Shown here in pieces: positions 55,581 through 64,000 of a stretch of DNA of 64,000 nt (position 1 is the first letter of the stretch; each line of letters starts with the position of its first letter). The DNA lies in the NCBI RefSeq assembly GCF_000003195.3, contig NC_012877.2:11821106-11885105 (forward strand), given 5' to 3'. Position numbers and translations under genes: made by a program. Origin of the DNA: Sorghum bicolor (lineage: Eukaryota; Streptophyta; Magnoliopsida; Poales; Poaceae). Below the pieces are notes generated by a model, which worked only from the letters and a program-made list of their open reading frames with translations, ran no database searches and was not told where the DNA came from.

Positions 55581-55677
55581 AGGAACTAGAACTAGATGAA
55601 CTAGAACTAGATGAACTAGAACTAGATGAACTAGAGGGATCCTCTCTACTTGGATGAAGAATTGAAACCCTAACTTT

Positions 55678-56008
55678 GTTATTAGATGAACCATAAGCAG
55701 CCAATTCTCCATTCCATGATAAGAACACTCGAGTATATAATCTTGAAAGCGCTCCTAGGCTTCTGGGACTGTCTCATCATGTTGTTGTTAAAAATTTGAT
55801 ATCTTCCCACGAAGAGCATTGGTCTTGCCCGTAGGAAAGAACTTCACCACGAAATTGGTGGAACATAATGCCCATGTAGTATTCTTCTCCTTATTGGCGT
55901 AGAACCACTGCTTTGTTTTCCCCAAGTGTGAGAATTGGGAAAAGGCCTTTGTCTTCCTGATCAATGTTTCTAGATTATCAACAACATTATCTGGGAGATC
56001 AAACAGGA
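55678..56008 (-). pseudogene. Gag fragment of element D
   Basis: Minus-strand capsid piece with KQWFYANKE, KFFPTGKTNALRGKI and YHGMENWLLM-like motifs, homologous to residues about 130-220 of the element C gag. It has stops (for example after KISNF). It joins directly to a truncated LTR of A on the left and a truncated LTR of D on the right, so it is what remains of D between two deletions. Confidence 0.7.
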
Positions 56009-56992
56009 CTGTAATAATGGTGCTCTACAATCCTTATAATCGGGAGGAGGACTACAAAGGACTCAACATGACTGTCACTCCTGCGATCTACCTCACAATT
56101 CGGACTATAAGGTGTAATCGTAGATAAATACGGTCTAGGCACCTCACCTACACAATATCTACCACTTACCCATCGGCCCAATGAACAAGCGCTATATGAT
56201 CCTATGCATAAACATAATTCTAATCTAACTACGCTAAGCATATAATCAAAGTAGACTAATAACAATATAATTGAGAACATAAGCAAATAGAATAAAGTCA
56301 ATTCTGATATAATCAAATAAATCAAAGTCATATTCATTGTAGCAAGTATGAATATCACAAAGAAAAATAAGAAATTACCAAGAACGAAGATAGATCCGGA
56401 CTCCAAGCTAGGCTTGACTCCTAGATCTATTCCTATGTAGCTATGTTATAAAGTTATGGAGCTCTAATTGAGATGGTGGCTCTAAGCTTCTCTAAATTCT
56501 CTCTACCTAAATTCTTTAGAGAATAATGAATTGAATTCCTCCTCTCCAGGGGTCAGGGTTGTATTTATAGCCCCTTAGAAAGCACCACAGCCCTCGGATC
56601 AAACTGACCTTGATGGATGGCCAAGATTACTCCTCAAAAACGGTGGAGGCAGGATCCACGAGGTTGCACCTGATTGGTGCAGGTGGCCGGACGGCGCCCC
56701 TGACAAGTGGGCGCCCGCCCCTGGCTGGCTACCAGGTGGGCCCCACTTTGCAGGGTTGCCTACTCGAGTCTTCTAGAGTATTTCTGAGTTACCGACGGGT
56801 CTTCTCTCTATGTAAATCTAACATGTGGACCTCCTTTTATTTTTATTCTGATAACTCTCTGCAGAAATAGACAATCACCAAAAACTTATGGAATTCTGTT
56901 AGTGATAACCTCTATAGCTATATGATATTCTGATTTTAGTCATTTCTCATGCTATATTAACGGTTAAAAAGAGTACTTATCCGCCGTCAACA
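56009..56992 (-). repeat. 5' LTR of element D, truncated
   Basis: Matches 16163-17145 over its whole length; the inner about 560 bp of the LTR, the primer site and the gag start are missing. Ends GTCAACA at 56992. A TATTTATAG (minus CTATAAATA) near 56558-56566 marks the promoter. Confidence 0.85.
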
Positions 56993-57268
56993 TCGCCCAA
57001 AGCCAATCCATGGTGCGCCGCTCAAGTCTAAGTTCTGGGTTCGAGATGACTCTGAGTCAGAGGATGACGAACTGGCCATCTCCATGCCGGAGACTCCTTC
57101 CACGCCGGTCTTCATCAATGAAGCCTTGCAAGCAGGCTTCACGCTAGAGCAGCTTTCCAGAGCGGAACAGGCTCTGGACTCAGGTAAGAAACCATCGACC
57201 GGTGATCTTCTTCTCACGAAATCCATCGTTTCCGTGTTGGTTCAAAAGAAGACTAGTCGTGCAACATA
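56993..57268 (+). pseudogene. LINE ORF1-like fragment, right flank of element D
   Basis: An open frame from the D border to TAG at 57269 reads an acidic FWVRDDSESEDDE segment, then MPETPSTPVFINEALQAGF and EQLSRAEQAL. Composition is similar to N-terminal parts of grass LINE ORF1 proteins; no domain is certain. The left flank 15485-15603 probably belongs to the same sequence. Confidence 0.35.
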
Positions 57269-57491
57269 GACCCTGTTTAGTTCCCACTTAAAACTTTTTT
57301 GCCCCATCACAACGAATGTTTAGACACATATATAGAGAATTAAATATAGATTAAAAATAATTAATTGTACCATTTGTATGTATTTTGTAAGACGAATCTT
57401 TTAAGTCTAGTTAGTCTATGATTAGACATTAATTGCTATAGTTATAAATATGCTACAGTATCCAAAACATTTTCTTTTCGTAAACAAGACC
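57269..57491. mobile_element. MITE with CCCTGTTTAG termini
   Basis: Ends GACCCTGTTTAG and, inverted, GGTCTTGTTTAC, with CATA on both sides (57265-57268, 57492-57495). The interior contains the ACGAATCTTTTAAG and GCTACAGT words common to an abundant family of panicoid grass MITEs. Non-coding. Confidence 0.6.
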
Positions 57492-57827
57492 CATAGTAGA
57501 ATAATAAGTAGCGGTATTATAGACATTCACCATCTTTTACCCATTCCATAAAAATAGAAGCTATTTTGCTAAACACTTTCTAGAACGGCTTCGGCTCCTT
57601 TAGGGCTACTTTTTCAGAAGGGACAAAGCCAGAGCTATTTTTGGAGGAGTCAAAACCCTACCAATCAGACCCTTAGATCTCTTTGAGTACAACTATTTTT
57701 TGTTTTTTGTCCGAGTTTAATTGAAAAAAAATCTTAAAAATATAAGTTTAAAATAATAAATTTCTTGGCACTTTATAATAGTAGTTCAATGAAATAATTG
57801 TTTTTTTTAAGGTTTACAATAACACTC
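57492..57827. other. Non-coding spacer
   Basis: AT-rich, with a GGCTTCGGCTCC…GAAGGGACAAAGCC inverted stretch (57586-57625) that may be the end of another MITE. No gene seen. Confidence 0.4.
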
Positions 57828-58249
57828 AAGGAAAATTGCACATTCCGTGAAAACCTGGCTAGTGGAAAGATACATTATTTTGGCGGTTTACTACAACCCT
57901 AAGGAAATGAATATTCCTTGGCGTCTGAATTTTGGCACTAAAGGAAATTATGCACCCAAAGAATTTTTGTTTTATGTAGTGTTAGATGCACAGAATGATG
58001 ATTAAGGGTCTCATTTGGGACCATCTAGACCAGCTTTTCTTTATAAAGGTTCCTAAATAAGTAAGGACATGAACTTGCGGTACAAGGTAGGATGTAGTTC
58101 CTCCCTTGCGAGTTGCGACTCTCTAGCGGATAAATGGTATGTGGGATTCTCTCTATGGGAACTTTAGCTTTGCTTTACAGATTTCTTCAAGCAAAATGAA
58201 ACGACGATCAGTGTATGAATAAAGCAAAAGATAGAGTAAAGCCAATATC
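57828..58249 (+). repeat. Right copy of the 400-bp direct repeat
   Basis: Direct copy of 14754-15153, separated from it by the whole D stack. No open frame. A small insertion (CGGTACAAGGTA) near 58078-58089 is specific to this copy. Confidence 0.8.
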
Positions 58250-58362
58250 ATTATTTTGTGTGTGGAGACCAGCGAGATCATTAGAGCATAGATGGTTATG
58301 TTGGCATTCACTGAACGGAATTTTTTTTTTTGAAGTGGATGATGATAGATAAGTTGTATTGT

Positions 58363-58540
58363 AAGTCTTTTATTCTTTTTATGCCTGTGTTTAAACCATG
58401 AGTACGACATTTGAACTATTTATATTGTATTTTATAGAAGTTTTGTTGTCGCATAAGTCTTTTATTCATTTTATGCCTGTGTTTATACTATGAGTATGAC
58501 GTTTGAACTATTTATATCATATTTTATAGAAGTTTCCAAT
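58363..58540. repeat. Tandem duplication of about 85 bp
   Basis: Two copies of a segment beginning AGTCTTTTATTC and ending ATTTTATAGAAGTTT, about 92 bp apart start to start, with a few substitutions. Non-coding. Confidence 0.75.
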
Positions 58541-58574
58541 ACTATATTGAAATTCAGAACTTTACAAAAGTAGA

Positions 58575-58857
58575 GAAACGACTTTCGGTTCACACCTTTA
58601 CTCTCGGTCGTGTTGAAGTTCGGGACTAAAGGCTCTTTTAACCTGGGTCAGGCACCCCGGTTGGTAACACCTGCGGAGATTAAAAACCACTCTTTAGTCC
58701 TGGCTGGTGTTAATCTTTATTCGGATGGTCTTTTAGTCCTGGTTGATGTGACCAAACTAGACTAAAGGTCTCTTACCCAGAACTAAAGGTCTTCCGTGGA
58801 CCGCAATCCCATTTGGAAAACCAGGATTGAAGGTTAAAATCCACATGTCTACTAGTG
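58575..58857. mobile_element. Small CACTA-like relic with GACTAAAGG repeats
   Basis: Contains direct and inverted copies of GGACTAAAGG / CTTTAGTCCTGG, typical of a second family of non-autonomous grass CACTA elements, and ends with GTCTACTAGTG at 58857. The left terminus is degenerate. Unrelated in repeat sequence to the GGCGG family. Confidence 0.5.
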
Positions 58858-59048
58858 TTATTAGCGTATGCATAATGAATTACATTGTAAATTTTATAAT
58901 CATTTATTGAATTGGTAAATCACTAAATTGCATATAGAAATTTTTACTTGACATGTTGTCAGATAAAATTCTAGATATGCAGTCCGGCGTGCAGGGCAGG
59001 CGGCAGGTCACACTACAGAACAACGGCTATGGAATTGTGGAAAATATT

Positions 59049-59420
59049 AGGCCTTGTTTAGGCGAGTCTCCATGCATAGTTTCATGATACAGTTATCAAG
59101 ACTATAAACTAGATAACCGAGTCACAAGAGTTTCATGCGGATGAAACTCCTCTCTCATCTGATGAAACCCCTTCATTTAATGACCATGTCAAGTCAGCAA
59201 TTTTGCTTATGTGACATCCTATTTAATGTGCATGACACTCTCATGAAACTTGCATTGAGACTGGCCTTAGTTCAGCATGAAAACCAAAAAGTTTTCAAGA
59301 TTTTCTGTCACATCGAATTTTGCGGCACATGCATGAAGCATTAAATATAGACAAAAACAAAAACTAATCACACAGTTTGTCCATAAATCGCGAGACGAAT
59401 CTTTTAACCGTAAACAGAGA
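59049..59420. mobile_element. Truncated GGCCTTGTTTAG MITE
   Basis: Left end AGGCCTTGTTTAG and interior words AAAGTTTTCAAGATT, CGAATTTTGCGGCAC and GCGAGACGAATCTTTT are those of a very common panicoid MITE. The right end is missing or too diverged. A smaller MITE (59061-59266) is inserted near its left end. Confidence 0.6.
59061..59266. mobile_element. PIF/Harbinger-like MITE (206 bp) nested in a MITE
   Basis: Termini GGCGAGTCTC and, inverted, GGCCAGTCTC (about 18 of the first 24 bases pair), flanked by TTA on both sides (59058-59060, 59267-59269). The interior is rich in GATGAAAC and CATGAAAC. Confidence 0.8.
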
Positions 59421-59641
59421 AACTACCCAATTGCTAGCAAATTCGTACAAACAATTGTAAACCACAAAGAAAAACAGAAAAGTGACATAAATCATTGAGA
59501 CTTTGAACTCCTGGAGGTGATAAGTAGCTTCATTCTTCTCGATCTGAATAATTTGAAGCTATTTAAGTCCATCCATGCAACGGATATTCTTGGAATTGCA
59601 ATGAGCAATATAATATGATACCATTAGAATCTAATAAGATC

Positions 59642-60078
59642 TCACAAAAACTCAAGGCGTCTCTTTGCTTTTGTAGCTTCCTGTTTTGCCTTTACAGCTG
59701 CTTCATCATATCCTGGTACTAATCGAAGCATACCAAGGATTTCTTCGATGTTTGTGTTCCCTGGGCCAAGCTCAAGCTCAGCCATGCCTTCGTTGCTATG
59801 AAGCAATCCACAGTGACCTTCTTCTCGTCTTCATCCTCATCGTCACCTTCTTCTTCGTCTTCCTCCTCATCTTCCTCAGTGAAGAGATATATGAGGATTA
59901 AAACAACAGCAGCAAAGACGCAAATAACAAAGCACTCCCATTCATTTTTTATCACGAAACCATGTTTCTTATTTGGGTAAGAACATGCTTGTGTAGACTT
60001 TCTTTTGTTGTCCCAGCTACCCTTTGCACCATCTTCATCAGTGCGTGAGCATGCATCCGAAGGTTCATCATCTTCCAT
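59642..60078 (-). CDS. Possible small acidic single-pass membrane protein, frame uncertain
   Basis: Minus strand ATG at 60078. Residues 1-45 are polar (MEDDEPSDACSRTDEDG); about 48-67 form a membrane helix (FVICVFAAVVLILIYLF); then comes a run of Glu/Asp. The frame continues to 59719 but changes character after the acidic run. A better-looking end (MAELELGPGNTNIEEILGML and a Lys/Ala-rich tail with stop at 59642) is in another frame, so there is either a one-base shift in or after the acidic tract or an unrecognised splice. I do not recognise the protein. It lies head to head with the cytochrome b5 gene, 1.2 kb away. Confidence 0.4.
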
Positions 60079-60181
60079 GACTACAAATGAATCAAAAAAG
60101 ACAAATGAAGATTGGGATATTCCAATCAGTTCCCCTCACGAAGATCACAGCGCATTCAGTAACAAGCAAGAATTGAAATTT

Positions 60182-60300
60182 GTACTCCCACCATCCCAAT
60201 TTATAAGTCGTTTCAAAAATCTTGGAAAGTCAAAGCATCTCAAGTTTGACCAAATTTATATGATAGCATAATAACATTTATGGTACCAACTAAGTATCAT
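60182..60300. mobile_element. Stowaway-like MITE fragment
   Basis: TACTCCCACCATCCCAATTT and ATAAGTCGTTTCAAA are the left end of a common Stowaway-type element of grasses. The matching right end is not found. Confidence 0.5.
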
Positions 60301-61272
60301 TAGGTATATATTCCAACAGTTCATTAGTTATATTTTCATGCTATGTAGCTATACATGCTATGTACTAGGGAGTACCTAGCTATACATGCTATGTATCTGG
60401 ATTCTGGACTATAGAGCACCAGCAGTTCCACAAAACAATTCTCAGATGCAAAACATTGCCTCTTTAGATGCAAGATTTTTCATCTACAGTAAATCGCAGA
60501 ATTCCCCACGACAACCCCCAAGAGCCTACTCTACTCGGAAAGGGAGCTTGCCCTAGATGTTTCAAAAATCATTGCATGGACTGTTCAGATATGTGCCAAA
60601 AAAAATCACACATACTTGAATTTTGAGCACATCCACATCCTCATAAGGCTTCATTTGATTTCTATAGCCCTAGCGCAATGTGATGGGGAGCAGTTGAACG
60701 GATTCCACCCGAACTGATTGCATCACGGAAAAATGCAGTACCGGACACTATTATATACATAGGCAAGAAACACAGCGATGGAGAAACGCGTACCAGGTCA
60801 GCTTTCGGCGGCGCACTCCGGTTGGGCAGGCGGCAGGTCACCGGCGGGAACGGCGGCGATGTGACGGGGAAAAGATTCAGGAGGCAAAGCGGCGCCAAAG
60901 ATTTCCCCCTTTGAGGCCAGCGGCGGCAACTGACGACGACGCAGTGTGGGTCAAGTGGGCTGCGTTTTGTACACGATGGCCCAGGCCCAGATCGAAATGA
61001 AGCCCATTTCTGGTTGTGACGGGTGGGGGCGCCTCGTCTTCTCCGACGAGCGAGCCCCAGAGCCACAGAGCCACTAGCGACCAACCCGTGGCCAACCAGA
61101 ACAGGAGCGGCTCTCTTGGCGTGCTCACCTCACCTCACCTTTGCTAGCTCCAAGTTTTTACCCCTTCCTCGGTGCCTTGATATCTCTCTCCTTCGCATCC
61201 GCCTGTAAAGACGAGGCAGTCAAGCAAGGGAGTTTGACCAAGAGCCAAGATCGTGTCCGTCGGCTGCCATCC
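60301..61272 (+). promoter_or_regulatory. Upstream region and GC-rich leader of the cytochrome b5 gene
   Basis: 60301-60660 is AT-rich without features; ACATGCTATGTA is repeated three times near 60340-60390. From about 60780 to 61272 the DNA is GC- and CpG-rich, as for a gene promoter. A CTCACCTCACCTCACC run (61122-61138) is in the probable leader. No clear TATA box. A minus-strand frame at 60662-61084 is Arg/Pro/Ser-rich without a domain and is not called. Confidence 0.5.
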
Positions 61273-62704
61273 ATGGCGGGGGAGGCCAAGAAGCTCTTCG
61301 CCGCGTCCGAGGTCGCGCTCCACGCCTCCAGGAAGGACTGCTGGGTCATCATCGGCGGCAAGGCGAGTGAGAAGGAGATCTTCCTTGCTGTGCTTCTCTT
61401 GGCTCTGTAGGGGGAAAGAGATCTGACCGCGGATTCCGTTTGGTCAGCTTCTGATTATTTTTGCTGGCTTGTTGGTTTCAGGTGTATGATGTGACCAAGT
61501 TCTTGGAGGACCACCCTGGGGGAGAGGATGTGCTCCTCCATGCATCAGGTAGTAAGCTCAGCTTAAGCTCCCTGCGTTTGCTTTGATTTCATCTCGTCTG
61601 CTTCATTTTTGTCGCATGTTTAACTGTTCCAAGGACCGTAATCCATGTGACCAAACCATTCATTGGTCCAAATTCCTCATTTGTAATTATGGTTTCAGAG
61701 TTCAGACTTACTGAAACAGCATCGCGGTGCCTCTGGCTTCTGCCACAGCTGTTTTCACCTGATAGACTTTGCGGGGCGAACTGAATGCAGAATTTTATCT
61801 CACAGTTCCATAACCGCTAAAAAAATGAAAGATACTGTCGAATTCCTAATTCACGTCCTGGTTGAGATGGTACCAAACCTTGAAAGATACTGTCGAATTC
61901 CTAATTCACGTCCTGGCTAGTCTAAATGGATTTAACCTGTTTGGTCATTTCATCACCTCCTTTTACTAATAGAAATCTCTCCAAGCTGTCCATAATAGAA
62001 TATATGTTGAACTCTTGAGTCGTAAAATGTTTTTCGTTCTTCCTAATACACTAATATTATCTTTCTACTGCCTTGTTAGAAAGACTGAATAGTTGGTTGA
62101 ATTCAATAGTCTAATTATGCAAAAACTGTTTGCCAAAATTCTGGAACTCTGGATGGTGATGCTAAAAATATGTTGTGCTCAAGAGAGACCAACACATGGA
62201 AGTTAACATATTCTTTACTTCAAATGTTGCTTTCATATAGGCTGATAAGCCATGGCAGAGAGTACTGTTGGCTGATGTATTATGAGAGGAAAACATTGCT
62301 GAATGGCTGGCAGATTCGACTATAATGTTTACTGTATTACATCTATTCAAACCAGATACTTCTATAAATAGAATTTGCTAAGTTTGGTTTTCTCTGGCTG
62401 TAAATAAATGCTTGAAGCCTCTGGGGATGCCACGGAAGCATTTGAAGAGGTGGGACACAGCACTTCAGCTGTCAGCATGATGGACAGCTATTTGATCGGA
62501 AGCATCAAGGGCTATGTTCGTCCGGCTGCATCAAAGGCTACAGATCCTTGGAGCACTGATGTGCCACCAAATTCCAGGACAATGCAAGGGAACAAAGGCC
62601 CTCCTAATCCAAATACCTTCCTGGACTTTCTACTCCCATTGTTTGTGCTTGGCCTGGCATTTGCAGCTTGGTATTACCTAACCTTCGTCTCCAAGAACCA
62701 TTAA
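61273..62704 (+). CDS. Cytochrome b5, tail-anchored
   Basis: Three exons: 61273-61362, 61482-61548, 62418-62704; 444 coding bases, 147 residues. An electron carrier of the ER (or outer mitochondrial) membrane for fatty-acid desaturases, hydroxylases and P450s. The heme-binding domain is complete: KDCWVIIGGKVYDVTKF, the first heme ligand His41 in DHPGG and the second His66 in FEEVGH. C-terminal residues about 120-142 (FLDFLLPLFVLGLAFAAWYY) form the tail anchor, ending in KNH. The spacing between ligands is one residue longer than in the usual plant proteins (ASASG loop), as set by the intron 2 acceptor at 62417. Intron 2 is GT-AG (61549-62417). Intron 1 (61363-61481) starts with GC after AAG and ends TTTCAG; exon phases fit only this junction. 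It is clearly a host gene with high-GC first exon. Confidence 0.92.
61824..61917. repeat. Short direct duplication in intron 2 of cytochrome b5
   Basis: GAAAGATACTGTCGAATTCC followed by TAATTCACGTCCTGG occurs twice, at 61826 and 61881, separated by about 20 bp. Perfect identity suggests a recent event. Non-coding. Confidence 0.85.
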
Positions 62705-63205
62705 ATTCAGTGAGGCCAGGAATTATTTCTCATTATTATATAGCTAGAGTTATATTAGAGAAAACATTAAAAGATGGCAAACCTTGTATTACGGTATTAT
62801 GTACTTGAAGGTCGCTAGCTAAGGTTTCATTGGAAGTCCTTTCTTGTATGTAACATGCATGTTAGCATGCAGATGTATGAATGAGACAATTTATCCTTAT
62901 TTTTGGTTCAGATTCCTTTACTTGTAAAAAAAACTTGCTTTTGTGGTAAACATCCCAGTGACTTAGTACAATTTCATTGTGGTAAAATTACCCCCCATCT
63001 ATTGAATTTATTAAATTTGACTAAATTTGAACAAATTTGCACTGATAGCCCAAAAATCACATTTCTGGCTCCACCACTGCATATCAGCTCATCAGCATCA
63101 CAAAGATGCACTAAGGATGTCTCTAGACAATCATGATATCATGTTTAGTATCTGCTAAACATGGCAGATTCTGTTATTCTTCTGATAACCATTGTTGATG
63201 AATAT
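62705..63205 (+). other. 3' flank of the cytochrome b5 gene
   Basis: Probable 3' UTR to about 62900 (AT-rich with TGTATGAATGAGAC near 62872). The rest has no gene; short frames show no domain. Confidence 0.5.
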
Positions 63206-63207
63206 TA

Positions 63208-63354
63208 CTCCCTCGGTTCCAAATTATAAGACATTTTGGCTTTTCTAGAGATGTAGCTTTTACTATGCACTTAGGTATACACTATGTCTAGATACATGGT
63301 AAAAGCAATGTATCTAAAAAAGACAAAACATCTTATAATTTTGAACGGATGTAG
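63208..63354. mobile_element. Stowaway MITE (147 bp)
   Basis: Left terminus CTCCCTCGGTTCC, interior AAATTATAAGACATTTTGGC with its inverted partner near the right end, and TA on both sides (63206-63207, 63355-63356). Non-coding. Confidence 0.85.
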
Positions 63355-64000
63355 TAATGTGGTAGCTCTTACTGGTCTGTATATGAAGTCAGAAAACCAT
63401 GATATTTGCATGTGAACAGATAACATTCTTCATAATTGATACCATCTGTAATGGTACATGCTGATCATTATGTTATTATCTAGGATGGAGAATCAGATTA
63501 TTCAGGGTAATTTTACATTACCATCTAATCCCTCCCATCTGTGAAAGACCTCAAAATAAATCAAATGATGGACCTGTGATGTTCTGTTTTACTATACAAG
63601 AGAAATGGTGTACCGAGCAAACAGAAACTTATTGCTGGCCATTTTTAGCCATGCAAGGTAAAATGTTATTAGCCATGCAAGGTAAAATGTTTATGCTGGG
63701 ATATTGGTTTAACACATAGTACAGATTGAGCTAAATATTAGTTCAGAAATTCTCCTTTTCTCTATGGATAAAGCTTATGCACAGAACTTTTTAATACCCA
63801 TTTAAAGTTGATTATGTAAGATCTACTTGGCTTTGTGTTTTATAAAAAAAAAATTGTCACTTCAAAATTCTTACAATTAGCCACAGATAGTTCAGACATG
63901 GGATTGTTCCCCAGGCACCATTGATCCAGATCAATTCGTTGTACAATGTCCAGAATTCAGGTGATAATTGGATAAGAATTCTTAGGTTAACCGTGAAAAT
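63355..64000. other. Non-coding right end of the window
   Basis: No gene, RNA or transposon termini seen. A 23-bp unit TTAGCCATGCAAGGTAAAAT is tandemly duplicated at 63646-63690. Confidence 0.5.

Larger units (their letters stand above)
45712..55677 (-). repeat. 5' LTR of element A, truncated and split by element C
   Basis: Two pieces, 45712-46383 and 55586-55677, form 764 bp that match the 3' LTR. The last about 450 bp (the LTR start) are missing: homology ends at 55677 right after CCCTAACTTT and is followed by gag of element D. Element C sits in the TAGAACTAGA minisatellite with AGGAA duplications. A 29-bp segment present in the 3' LTR (about 39776-39804) is missing near 46084. Confidence 0.88.

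Noticed and set aside
60662..61128. Minus-strand frames upstream of cytochrome b5
   Set aside because: Composition-driven frames in a GC-rich promoter region; no motifs and no start context.

Overview
This window is nuclear DNA from a grass (Poaceae), probably a panicoid of the Sorghum/Saccharum/Miscanthus kind. The evidence is the mix of Ty3/gypsy LTR retrotransposons, a large CACTA transposon with ACAGGCGG subterminal repeats, Stowaway and PIF-like MITEs, and intron-containing plant genes. The lineage is an inference from repeat style, not a search result. Most of the 64 kb is transposable elements. Only two host genes are convincing: a single-exon LEA_2/NDR1-HIN1-like membrane protein (12244-12834) and a three-exon cytochrome b5 (61273-62704). 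A small acidic membrane-protein reading frame (59642-60078, minus) is possible.

Left part (1-15.6 kb). An Athila-like element on the minus strand (E: gag relic, tRNA-Asp primer site, LTR 1530-4254) runs off the left edge. Its LTR carries a solo LTR of a related family (1811-3090, TSD GTCAC). Then follow a plant-mobile-domain pseudogene (4274-5214), a CCGATG-rich repeat tract, a 3,038-bp Tekay/Del-type solo LTR (7023-10060, TSD CATCG), a small CACTA derivative (10554-11524), the LEA_2 gene, a PIF-like MITE and CACTA 5'-end-like repeats.

Middle part (15.6-57.0 kb) is one nested stack. Element D (minus, 15604-56992) contains element A (minus, 20885-55677). A's 3' LTR contains element B, a CRM-clade chromovirus (plus, 20988-39500, TSD GAACG). 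B's 3' LTR contains a 10,578-bp CACTA transposon (27833-38410, TSD ATC). A's 5' LTR contains element C, a very young gag-protease element (plus, 46384-55580, TSD AGGAA). C has no reverse transcriptase or integrase, and none is recognisable in the surviving parts of A, D and E. A, C and E have tRNA-Asp primer sites; B uses an initiator-Met site and has a full gag-pol broken by one frameshift and one nonsense codon.

The CACTA element encodes two minus-strand genes. One is a full-length TNP2-type transposase (33827-37309). The other is a seven-exon Transposase_24 protein joined to a Ulp1-type cysteine protease (28324-32084), interrupted by one TAG. A minisatellite carrying plant telo-box motifs lies just upstream of the second gene, and an internal cluster of subterminal-type repeats lies beyond it.

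Right part (57.0-64.0 kb) is a gene-bearing flank with MITEs, a 400-bp direct repeat matching the left flank of D, and the cytochrome b5 gene, whose first intron appears to be of the GC-AG type.
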